Below, piece by piece: positions 26,469-34,364 of a DNA stretch of 64,000 bases. Position 1 is the first letter of the stretch; every line of letters starts with the position of its first letter. A program made the translations under genes and the position numbers. The stretch spans positions 3,348,001 through 3,412,000 of the forward strand of contig OY763414.1 in assembly GCA_963667435.1 (NCBI GenBank), in the 5' to 3' direction. The DNA comes from Marispirochaeta sp963667435. Lineage in GTDB: Bacteria; Spirochaetota; Spirochaetia; JC444; Marispirochaetaceae. Under the pieces are notes generated by a model. It saw nothing but the letters and a program-made list of their open reading frames with translations. It had not been told where the DNA came from and searched no databases.

Positions 26469-26506
26469 TTCAAAGCTCCAGCCGGAATCCATGGCTGGAG
26501 CCTGAA
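26469..26506 (-). terminator. Hairpin downstream of the feo operon
   Basis: GCTCCAGCC at 26475-26483 pairs with GGCTGGAGC at 26493-26501, with outer TTCA/TGAA pairs. It lies 19 bp past the stop of the last feo gene. The U-tract is weak, so termination is plausible but not certain. Confidence 0.4.
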
Positions 26507-26524
26507 CCTCCTAAGACTAAACAG

Positions 26525-27949
26525 CTATAACAATCTCCACACCTGGGCTACAACAAAAGTAACTACAAAGCCCATTCCCAGAGGTAACAGAGCGGCAATC
26601 GAAGTCCATTTCACGCTCTTTGTTTCCTGATAAATGGTATAAATTGTAGTGCTGCAGGGATTATGTATCAGGCTGAAGAGCATAAGGTTTACTGCTGTTA
26701 ATAATGTCCACCCGCCTGCTGTAAACAGTTGGGTTATGGAGTTTCCGGATTCCATCTCAAACATAACACCTGCTCCTGCACCTACTCCGTGAACACCGGT
26801 AACCAGGACGGTAAGCATCATAACCGTAGGTATTACAATTTCGTTTGCCGGGATGGCTACAATATAAGCCACAAGAATTACGCCGTTTAATCCCAACAGC
26901 AATCCGAAGGGGTTCAGAAAGTTTATCAGGTGAGCAGCTATACTGAGGTCTCCGATATGAACATTGGAAACAAGCCAGATGACTGCGCCTGCGGGGGCGG
27001 CAAATACTATGGCACGCCAGAGAACAATGATGGTTCTGTCAATTATAGAGGTATACAGGGTTTGCAGAATTCTGGGAGGCCTGTAAGGCGGAAGCTCCAG
27101 ACTGAATGTTGAGGCCTCACCACGCAAGACTGTCTTCGACAGAAACAGGGAGACCAGAAAGGTTAACAGAACGCCCAGTAACGCTACTCCGACGACAGCG
27201 AAAGCAGAAACAAGTCCTGCAAAAGCCGGAGGAACAAGGGTTCCGATAAACAGCGAGGCAATGAGAATTTGTGTAGGCCACCGCCCGTTGCACAGGGCAA
27301 AGTTGTTCGTAAGGATTGCAATCAGTCGTTCCCGTGGGCTGTCTATAACCCTGGTCGCCACAACCCCTGCGGCATTGCAGCCGAAACCCATGGTCATGCT
27401 CAATGCCTGTTTCCCCTGGCCGCCGGCCTTACGGAACATTGAATCCAGATTAAAGGCAACCCGTGGAAGGTATCCAAAGTCTTCCAGAAGCGTGAACAAG
27501 GGAAAGAAGATTGCCATGGGGGGAAGCATTACGCTGATAACCCAGGCTGTGGCGAGATATACACCGTCAAGAAGAAATCCGTCCAGCCACCAGGGCATAT
27601 GAATCGCCTGAGCCAGCCCCTTTAACCAGGGATGAATCGTATCCAGGAGAAGGTTGGCTATTATACTGGAAGGAACGTTGGCTCCACTTATGGTCAGCCA
27701 GAATACAACTGCCAGAAGCAATATCATTATGGGAAAGCCCCAGATGCGGCTGGTAAGGATCCGATCTATGCTTTTATCCAGATAAAATCGTGGATTTCCT
27801 TCGGGTCTGGTAACAGCCTTATCCGCAATCCTGGCAGCATTAGTGTAGAGCTCTTCGGAAATCTTTTCATGGAAATCGTTGTTCAACTCCAATCTCAAAT
27901 TTTCCGCGTTTTTCAATATGCTGCTGACGGCCTGTGCTTTGTTGTGCAT
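26525..27949 (-). CDS. feoB: FeoB membrane (permease) part, encoded separately
   Basis: 474 residues corresponding to the membrane half of FeoB. A linker with DFHEKISEELYTNAARIADKAV is followed by two Gate (nucleoside-recognition) domains with about 8-10 helices, and includes GFGCNAAGVVATRVIDSPRERLIAILTNNFALCNGR and the Cys-containing LIHNPCSTTIYTIYQE. FeoB moves Fe2+ across the inner membrane. It is in the same frame as the GTPase half upstream, separated by a single TAA and four codons. AAGGGG precedes the ATG, so separate translation is possible. Confidence 0.88.
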   Translation of the reverse strand: MHNKAQAVSSILKNAENLRLELNNDFHEKISEELYTNAARIADKAVTRPEGNPRFYLDKSIDRILTSRIWGFPIMILLLAVVFWLTISGANVPSSIIANLLLDTIHPWLKGLAQAIHMPWWLDGFLLDGVYLATAWVISVMLPPMAIFFPLFTLLEDFGYLPRVAFNLDSMFRKAGGQGKQALSMTMGFGCNAAGVVATRVIDSPRERLIAILTNNFALCNGRWPTQILIASLFIGTLVPPAFAGLVSAFAVVGVALLGVLLTFLVSLFLSKTVLRGEASTFSLELPPYRPPRILQTLYTSIIDRTIIVLWRAIVFAAPAGAVIWLVSNVHIGDLSIAAHLINFLNPFGLLLGLNGVILVAYIVAIPANEIVIPTVMMLTVLVTGVHGVGAGAGVMFEMESGNSITQLFTAGGWTLLTAVNLMLFSLIHNPCSTTIYTIYQETKSVKWTSIAALLPLGMGFVVTFVVAQVWRLL

Positions 27950-27961
27950 CTGCTGTGCCCC

Positions 27962-28807
27962 TTACTGATTTCCAATGACTTTTATTTGATGTGTTCTTTC
28001 GTCTGAATAACCTCTGGATAAATCACCAAGATCACCTTTTTCCAGGGTTTCTATAATCCTTCGGTCTCCGTCTAACAGGCGGACAGCAATCCACCGGGGA
28101 TTGGGAATATCCGGGAGTTCCGATTCTATCTGGCGTGTCAAATTATCGACTACCTGCTTAATCTGGGGAGTTTCATATTTAACCTGAAATGGTTTCGGCT
28201 TGATTTCGCCGGAGGCTACTTTTTCGATTACATCCAGAAGTTCTGGCACACCTTCATTGGTTCTGGCAGACATTCCCACTACAGGAATTCCCAGGTCTCT
28301 GCCAAGGATCCTGGTATCGATAGTCAGTTTATTTCTTCTGGCTTCATCGAGCAGATTACAGGCGACTACCACCTTCGGGGTGATTTCCTGAACCTGAAGA
28401 ACAAGATTGAGATTTCTCTCAAGACGGGTTGCATCTACAACTACAACAGTTACATCGGGTTTTCCGAAAAGAATAAAGTCTCTGGCAATTTCCTCATCAA
28501 GACTGGTTGCCAGCAGTGAGTAGGTACCCGGGAGGTCGACTATTTTATATTTCTTTCCGTTTCTTGCGAACGCGCCTTCTGCACGGCTCACGGTTTTTCC
28601 CGGCCAGTTGCCTGTATGTTGTCTGAGACCGGTCAGGGCATTGAATACCGTACTTTTTCCTGTGTTAGGATTCCCGGCCAGGGCTACAATATGATCTGCA
28701 CTTTCCGAATCTATTCCCAGTCTTTTCAGACTCTCTGCATTATATGATGGGCAATTCGCACAGCCTGAGGGCACTGCGGTTTTTTGCCTTTTTTCTGTCT
28801 TCATCAA
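27962..28807 (-). CDS. feoB: FeoB GTPase part, ending at an in-frame stop
   Basis: 281 residues. A Cys-containing N terminus (SGCANCPSYNAESLKRLG) precedes the G domain: G1 GNPNTGKST, G2/G3 region TGNWPGKTV and DLPGTYSL, G4 NLLDE and G5 SARTNEG. A helical GDI-like part follows. It normally continues directly into the membrane domain, but here a TAA at 27962-27964 ends it, and the next frame starts 12 bp on in the same phase. Split FeoB proteins occur in nature, so this may be a working two-gene form or a recent nonsense mutation. The start overlaps the FeoA/DtxR gene stop (ATGA). Confidence 0.88.
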   Translation of the reverse strand: MMKTEKRQKTAVPSGCANCPSYNAESLKRLGIDSESADHIVALAGNPNTGKSTVFNALTGLRQHTGNWPGKTVSRAEGAFARNGKKYKIVDLPGTYSLLATSLDEEIARDFILFGKPDVTVVVVDATRLERNLNLVLQVQEITPKVVVACNLLDEARRNKLTIDTRILGRDLGIPVVGMSARTNEGVPELLDVIEKVASGEIKPKPFQVKYETPQIKQVVDNLTRQIESELPDIPNPRWIAVRLLDGDRRIIETLEKGDLGDLSRGYSDERTHQIKVIGNQ

Positions 28808-29850
28808 ATAGCTCCTTTCTGCGGTTCTTCATCGAGAATCTCGGCCAGGATATTATCCGCCTGTGATTTTCTTAAGGCTATGAGGGTATCCCGTATTCTG
28901 AAACCCATAGGATCTCCTGCGGCGCTGACAATTTCCTTTTCCACTACGGTACCGGGCAGGAAACCCAGATCCATGAGGCGGCGACGTTGAGAACCGATTA
29001 TTTTTGGTGATAACTCCTGAATTCTGGCCATTCTTCCCTGAGGACAGTCTGCCAGTGATTTCCCGGAGATGACGGGAATATCCTGTGGGTCCCTGGGTAT
29101 GAGCTGAATATTGGCAGCCAGAACGGGAGTTGCAGTATGTGCTTTTCGGCGGGTATTGAATTGTATTGTATCTCCCTCAATGGATTGTACCGTTACGTAC
29201 TGACCCGGAAAGAGCCCGTCCCTGGTTAATTGCTTATAAACAACCGGTGGTTCATCTTCAAGGTGAATGATCATGCCGGAGTCCCCCTCTTTGAGATCAT
29301 TGAGGGTTAATCTGTTCGCATAACTTTTCATTACCCCGTCAGAATTTGGAATTGGATCTCCGTGGGGATCATGAATGGGAAAATTCAGCCGCTTGTCCAG
29401 CTCATTTATTTCATCGTCCGTGAGTGAGTGCTCTGCTATGTGGGCTTTTTCGTGCCATTCCTCTTCCCTGTATCCGGAGTGCTCCGCCATAAACAATTCG
29501 TAGAGACGGTGTGCACGGATCATTCTCAAGCCGTATGACAAGCCTGCATTGGTGAGCTTATAATTTTTTCCATCTGCTTGCAGAAAGTTCTGTTTTTGTA
29601 GCTGGCCGAAGATTCTGGAAACTTCAGTTTCGGAAATCTCCATTGTTTGTGTTGCGGTTTTGACTGAAAGCTCTTCACCGTCCATCTGGCATTCCGCCAT
29701 ACACTTGAGAAGATCTTCGCTCAGAATCTTGTCACTGATCTGCATTCTTTTTCTTAGTAGCCACACCCAGCCTTTTTTCTGACGAAACATGAAAAATAAC
29801 AGAACCAATAGGATTACAAATATAGTTAATGAGAGAAATTCAGTTGACAT
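28804..29850 (-). CDS. Membrane-anchored DtxR-like/FeoA fusion protein
   Basis: 348 residues. An N-terminal transmembrane helix (FLSLTIFVILLVLLFFMF, about 5-22) is followed by a winged-helix part (KTATQTMEISETEVSRIFGQLQKQNFLQ) and an iron-repressor dimerisation region with metal-ligand-type residues (HRLYELFMAEHSG, HEKAHIAEHSLTDDEINELDKRL). After that come a FeoA/SH3-like domain (about 180-250) and a second FeoA domain (about 275-340, RRRLMDLGFLPGTVVEKE). DtxR-like regulators are normally soluble; a tether to the membrane beside the FeoB transporter suggests it controls transport directly or regulates from the membrane. GGAGGA precedes the start, and an inverted repeat lies 31 bp upstream. 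Confidence 0.82.
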   Translation of the reverse strand: MSTEFLSLTIFVILLVLLFFMFRQKKGWVWLLRKRMQISDKILSEDLLKCMAECQMDGEELSVKTATQTMEISETEVSRIFGQLQKQNFLQADGKNYKLTNAGLSYGLRMIRAHRLYELFMAEHSGYREEEWHEKAHIAEHSLTDDEINELDKRLNFPIHDPHGDPIPNSDGVMKSYANRLTLNDLKEGDSGMIIHLEDEPPVVYKQLTRDGLFPGQYVTVQSIEGDTIQFNTRRKAHTATPVLAANIQLIPRDPQDIPVISGKSLADCPQGRMARIQELSPKIIGSQRRRLMDLGFLPGTVVEKEIVSAAGDPMGFRIRDTLIALRKSQADNILAEILDEEPQKGAI

Positions 29851-29880
29851 ATGGCTGGCTCCTCCAGTCTGACTTGGCTA

Positions 29881-29907
29881 CACTTGTATAAAAGTAATAT
29901 ATAAGTG
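29881..29907. promoter_or_regulatory. Inverted repeat, candidate metal-regulator operator
   Basis: CACTTGTATA, seven bases, then TATATAAGTG: a 10-7-10 repeat with one mismatch. It lies 31 bp upstream of the first feo-operon gene. The AT-rich core resembles a promoter -10 region, so a bound repressor would block transcription. Size and symmetry suit a DtxR/Fur-class dimer. Confidence 0.5.
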
Positions 29908-29928
29908 AAGAGATGACAACAAAGGTTC

Positions 29929-30226
29929 TGGACATACCCAGTCAGTAGACAGGTAGTTAAGTCTCCCATATTTTCAGGAGGCTTATAAGTCGTAAAGGGT
30001 ATTGCCGGGAAAATGCATGCACTGAATCTTTTTAGAAGTTTAAAAATGAATGGCTTTATGATGAAATATTTCAAAGCCGGCAAGAAGCGAATAATGAGCT
30101 TTTTAAATACATTGAAGTATTATAAAATCGTAAGAGAAATCATTCGACGATAGGGTTTGCAATTCCTTACGATTATGAAATAAAAGAGTGGCTTAACTGG
30201 TTGCCCCGGTTTAGGGGTGAAGTCCA
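29929..30226 (+). mobile_element. Internally deleted IS3-family relic (298 bp)
   Basis: The left end TGGACATACCCAGTCAGTAG runs for about 50 bp nearly identical to the left end of the IS3 element at 45180. The right end, GGGGTGAAGTCCA, is the matching inverted end. Between them, a plus-strand frame from about 30045 reads NEWLYDEIFQSRQEANNELFKYIE, then NRKRNHSTIGF, the last part of an IS3 OrfB integrase domain. The middle of the element is gone. This explains most of the gap between the feo operon and the next gene. Confidence 0.72.
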
Positions 30227-30289
30227 AAACTCCTCCCACAGGGCAAGCCAAGGCTTTTCTTAAAGCTAGTAGAAAGTGGGACTCTTGAG

Positions 30290-30541
30290 CTATTCCTTGT
30301 CGATCTGCTCTTTGGACATCTTGCGATGAGTCAGTGTACCCCAGGTCAGGCCCATCGATACGACCGCAATAGCAGCTACCCACCATTTAAGGGTCAGCAG
30401 AAAGATCACCAGCAACATTAGTCCAAAGCCAATACCGGCAAGAGCGGTATAGATCAGAAGAAAGGTCCACAGTGGTTTTTCGGACATGAATGCGTTCCAG
30501 CGCGACTTCGGTGAAGAATCATTTTCGTTCAGGTTTTTCAT
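30290..30541 (-). CDS. Small membrane protein of unknown function
   Basis: 83 residues with two transmembrane helices (WTFLLIYTALAGIGFGLMLLVIFLL and WWVAAIAVVSMGLTW) between charged tails. I do not recognise the family. It starts 20 bp after the GH130 gene on the same strand and is probably the last gene of the FtsH-glycosyltransferase-GH130 operon. Confidence 0.65.
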   Translation of the reverse strand: MKNLNENDSSPKSRWNAFMSEKPLWTFLLIYTALAGIGFGLMLLVIFLLTLKWWVAAIAVVSMGLTWGTLTHRKMSKEQIDKE

Positions 30542-30561
30542 ACACTACTCCTATTTTTCCC

Positions 30562-32037
30562 TCATTTCTCCGAGGGGTCAGATGTGAGATTCGCGAGCAG
30601 CGAATCCATTGAAATGCTTACAAGTGAGGTCATGCGGTCGCTCATGGCATACGGCAGGATAAGTGCTCCGTCGCATATCATTGAACCACAGCTGTAAACG
30701 ACATTCGGAACGTATCCTTCCCTGCCTGCCCCCTCGGGTTCGAGCAAAGGTTCCCGAAGCCGGCCGATGACGATGGTGGGATTGTTAAGGTCCAGCAGAA
30801 TCGCCGAGATACAGTAGCGCCGCATGGGGCCAACACCGTGGGTGATGATAAGCCAGCCGGCCTCCGTTTCGATGGGTGAGCCGCAGTTACCTATCTTCCC
30901 CGCTTCCCACAATTCCCGAGGCCGCATAAGTATCTGTGCCTCACTCCAGTGGTCCAGGCGGTCAGAGAACATGATGAACAGATTTTCCCCGTCCTGTCTT
31001 GAGAGCATCGCATATTTTCCATTGATACGACGGGGGAACAGGGCCATGCCCTTGTTTCGTACAGCGTTGCCGTTCAGAGTGCTTACTTGAAAATGCAGGA
31101 AGTCCGGAGTTTCGATAAGTTGCGGAGAAACGTTGCGGCCATCATATGCCGTATAGGTGGCGTAATAGTTTGTCTTTCCGTTGTCTTCCCGAAACAAAAT
31201 AAAGCGGGCATCCTCAATGCCATTGATTTCATTTGCCGATGAAGGAAATATGACCCTCTGTTCCAGTGTCAGATCTGGAGAGAAATTAATTTCGTAATTG
31301 GAATCGGCTATCCGCTGGGCCATATGAATCATTTCCTGATACCCCTGGCCGGCATGGCGCAATTCTTTCCGCAGCCGTTGCAAGCACCGGGTTAACTCGC
31401 TTTTTGGGAAACTTTCACCGAGCATATTAAACAGGTTCCCCGTCAGAGCGTCATCGGCCCCTGCCTCCTTGAGAAGTGTGCGAAACCGTGTTTTCGTATA
31501 TCGGGGGTCAGGATCAATCTCCGGTAGTGAAACGAAAGGCGAAACGGCTGCCATTCTGATCGTTCCGGTAGAATCAATAATACCTGAACGGAACTCAATG
31601 GAGGAGACATGTCCCTCTCCTGTGGCTCGAAGGCTTAAGATAAATCTGGTGCTTCCGGGAGGTAGTGAGTGTTGGTCAGGGTGAGGCACGATGGACGGAT
31701 TAAAGAGTGCGGCCGATTCCAAGGCATATTCCCCGGAAAATAAAGCTCCTATGAGTATTTTATGCGCCCGGGATAAACTGCGGGGATTGACGATCCTGGC
31801 AGCGACTTTGTCATAGTGACTGAGGAGTCGTGATTCTATGTCCAAATGGCGGCTTGAAAAATCCTGCAGCAGTAAGTCCAGCTGTGTTCGTATCTTTTCC
31901 TCATCCAGTTCGAGCACCCGGGCAAGAACAGCGGAGATTTGGTAACTGTCATGGGGAATGAACGGCCTTAGTAGTACGCGCTCACTTTGCGGGAGGAGCA
32001 GTAGGTCGTGTCTGCGTATATCGATTGACCTTTTCAA
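30562..32037 (-). CDS. Glycoside hydrolase family 130-like protein (beta-mannoside phosphorylase type)
   Basis: 491 residues. The C-terminal 300 residues form a five-bladed propeller with GH130 landmarks: NGIEDARFI, YYATYTAYDGRNVSPQLIETPDF, NKGMALFPRRINGKYAMLSRQDGEN, GNCGSPIETEAGWLIITHGVGPMR and PYAMSDR. GH130 enzymes split or build beta-mannosides by phosphorolysis, and some are hydrolases. The first 150 residues are an extra domain. The start overlaps the glycosyltransferase stop by 4 bp, so the pair should act on the same mannose-containing glycan or compatible solute. Confidence 0.85.
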   Translation of the reverse strand: MKRSIDIRRHDLLLLPQSERVLLRPFIPHDSYQISAVLARVLELDEEKIRTQLDLLLQDFSSRHLDIESRLLSHYDKVAARIVNPRSLSRAHKILIGALFSGEYALESAALFNPSIVPHPDQHSLPPGSTRFILSLRATGEGHVSSIEFRSGIIDSTGTIRMAAVSPFVSLPEIDPDPRYTKTRFRTLLKEAGADDALTGNLFNMLGESFPKSELTRCLQRLRKELRHAGQGYQEMIHMAQRIADSNYEINFSPDLTLEQRVIFPSSANEINGIEDARFILFREDNGKTNYYATYTAYDGRNVSPQLIETPDFLHFQVSTLNGNAVRNKGMALFPRRINGKYAMLSRQDGENLFIMFSDRLDHWSEAQILMRPRELWEAGKIGNCGSPIETEAGWLIITHGVGPMRRYCISAILLDLNNPTIVIGRLREPLLEPEGAGREGYVPNVVYSCGSMICDGALILPYAMSDRMTSLVSISMDSLLANLTSDPSEK

Positions 32038-34364
32038 ATATCAACCCTCCTCGAGACCGCAGTTCGCTCAGCCAGCCTCATCTCCGCAAGGGAAATCAGG
32101 AACGCCAGGGTTGATTCAGCCCCCTGATTTTCATTAATTCTATCTGGATGAAGCCCGTCCGCGCAGCCGCCGCTGGCAGAGTCGTAGAGGGGCAGCCCCA
32201 GATCATTACGTCCCAGAAACCACTCAAAGGTATTTTTTGCCTCGTTGGTCCATTTCCTGTCTCCTGTGGCCCGGAATGCTTCGTGACACGCGGCAATCAT
32301 TGACTGTGCTTCCACGGGCTGCTGGTCAAAGTGCGCCTGCACTCCTCCCCGGGAATGAAATCCATTACTGCCGATGGGACGAAATGCTCCGGCTGCATTT
32401 TTCTGAAGAGTAACAAGCCAAGACAGAGATGTAATCCCGATTCGTGATGCCTCCGTATCGTGCAGATATTGTCCGCTGAGGATTAAAGCCTGACTCAGGC
32501 GTGCATTGTCGTATGATGCGATGGATTCAAACCAGGGCCACTGGTCAGTGGCGAAGCTTTTCCATAAATGTACGAGCCGGGCGCTCAGCTTTTTATACAT
32601 CGTCTCGAATGGTTTTTGTCCGGGATTTTTCTGAAGATAATCATGCATCCCAAGCAGTGCGAACGCCCATGCCCGAGGTGATGAAAAACTCGCAAGCACC
32701 GCAATACCCCGTTCCAGAAGCCAAAGAGCCAATTTTTTGTGGCCCTCATTTCGGGCACGCCCAGCAGCACAGCCGACTGCCCACAGGGCCCGTGCATGGC
32801 TGTCCTCGCTTCCCGATTCTTCCATCCATTCCCGGTTGAAACTCATAAAATTCCGAAAGCGTTTGTTTTGATCATTAAACGCAGCCGCCAGGAAAGCGAG
32901 ATAGCCAGTGGCCAGGTGGTCCATTTCTTTAGTCGGAGTTTTGCCGTTGAGTTCAGTCAGCAGGGTACAGAGGATAAACGCCCGGGCGTTGTCATCGGTA
33001 CAGTATCCCTCGTGGTAATTTGGCACAGTAAACGTTGCATGCTGGAAAATCCCGGTATTGTCACTCATTCGAATCAAATGCCCGAGATTAAATATCGGTA
33101 ACTCTTTGATCCTGGTTTCGAGGGTCCATTCGGCAAAGGCCGTTCGCGGCATAACCTGTGCTGCATTGCGAGCTTCATCGAATGATTCCAGATAGCGCTT
33201 TGCGGTTACCGGCCAGATCATCTCACGGCCAACGGCATATGCAGCATTCTGTGTTGACCGCAATCGCGCGGGATCTCCGAGGTAGGAGCATACCGCCTCT
33301 GCAATTGCCGCTGAATCGCGGAATGGAACCAGACTGCCGCGGCCGTCCGCCAGGAGTTCCTGCGCATGCCAGTATGGGGTCGAGACTACAGCTTTGCCAG
33401 CTCCGAAAACGTATGCAAGGGTACCTGAAGTGATCTGCGCCTCATTCAGATATGGTGTAATGTATATATCTGTGGCTCCTATAAACTCTTTTAAGTCCTC
33501 CAGATTCACGAAGTTGTTGTAAAAGATCACATGGGATGTTACCCCAAGGTCCTCGATGAGCCGTTCAAGACTCAGACGATACCGTTCGCCCTCCCTGGCA
33601 ATAAGATGAGGATGAGTTACACCCAGCACCAGATATACGACCTCTGGATGACTCTGTATTATTTGCGGAAGCGCCCGAATTGCATATTCGATTCCTTTTC
33701 CCGGTCCGAGAAGCCCGAAGGTGAGTAAGACCGAGCGGTCAGCAACCCCGAACTGCGCCTTGTAGTGGCTCGAATCAGTGGCCGGCATATCGGGAATTCC
33801 GTGGGGAATGATGTCAATTCTGTTGCGCGGAACGCCGTACACCCTTTGGAGGATCTCCGCTCCCTTTTCAGCCATCACCACCATCCGCTCGCTATATTCC
33901 ACCAACTTGTCCATCACATACCGATGGTCTTTGTCCGGATCGCTTAGAACAGTATGGAACGTCGTGACTATCGGCATACGAACCTGTTCAAGCATTGCCA
34001 GAATGTGGCTGCCCGCAGGCCCGCCGAAAATGCCGAATTCATGCTGCACACAGAGAATTTGTGTATTATTAAAGTTTAGAAAATCAGCGGCACGTCGGTA
34101 CGTGTCCAGGTTCTTCTCATCAATCTCGATTCGAACCCGGGGTGGATAGTTGTATGGCTCGGCTCTGTCGTTTACCGCACAGACAAAGCACTCGGTGTTT
34201 GGTACTTCAGCCGCTAACGCCTCGCATAGGTCGTGGGTAAACGTAGCAATCCCGCAGAGGCGGGGTAGATAGTCTCCCAAGAAAGCGATTTTATCCGGTA
34301 ATAGTGAAGGTGCAGGGAACACCGATCCTTCAAATTGCGAATCCGAATTTCTAAGCTGACGCAC
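32034..34364 (-). CDS. GT4 glycosyltransferase with C-terminal alpha/alpha-barrel domain
   Basis: 776 residues in two parts. Residues about 25-400 are a GT-B family 4 glycosyltransferase: IAFLGDYLPRLCGIATFTHDL, HEFGIFGGPAGSHIL, LLTFGLLGPGKGIEYAIRALP and EAQITSGTLAYVFGAGKAVVSTPYW, with the EX7E-type motif. Residues about 420-765 are helical (six-hairpin style, with CTDDNARAFILCTLL and HFDQQPVEAQSMIAACHEAF), as in carbohydrate-processing toroids. A GT joined to such a domain and coupled to GH130 suggests synthesis and turnover of one oligosaccharide. The start overlaps the ftsH stop by 14 bp. Confidence 0.85.
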   Translation of the reverse strand: MRQLRNSDSQFEGSVFPAPSLLPDKIAFLGDYLPRLCGIATFTHDLCEALAAEVPNTECFVCAVNDRAEPYNYPPRVRIEIDEKNLDTYRRAADFLNFNNTQILCVQHEFGIFGGPAGSHILAMLEQVRMPIVTTFHTVLSDPDKDHRYVMDKLVEYSERMVVMAEKGAEILQRVYGVPRNRIDIIPHGIPDMPATDSSHYKAQFGVADRSVLLTFGLLGPGKGIEYAIRALPQIIQSHPEVVYLVLGVTHPHLIAREGERYRLSLERLIEDLGVTSHVIFYNNFVNLEDLKEFIGATDIYITPYLNEAQITSGTLAYVFGAGKAVVSTPYWHAQELLADGRGSLVPFRDSAAIAEAVCSYLGDPARLRSTQNAAYAVGREMIWPVTAKRYLESFDEARNAAQVMPRTAFAEWTLETRIKELPIFNLGHLIRMSDNTGIFQHATFTVPNYHEGYCTDDNARAFILCTLLTELNGKTPTKEMDHLATGYLAFLAAAFNDQNKRFRNFMSFNREWMEESGSEDSHARALWAVGCAAGRARNEGHKKLALWLLERGIAVLASFSSPRAWAFALLGMHDYLQKNPGQKPFETMYKKLSARLVHLWKSFATDQWPWFESIASYDNARLSQALILSGQYLHDTEASRIGITSLSWLVTLQKNAAGAFRPIGSNGFHSRGGVQAHFDQQPVEAQSMIAACHEAFRATGDRKWTNEAKNTFEWFLGRNDLGLPLYDSASGGCADGLHPDRINENQGAESTLAFLISLAEMRLAERTAVSRRVDI

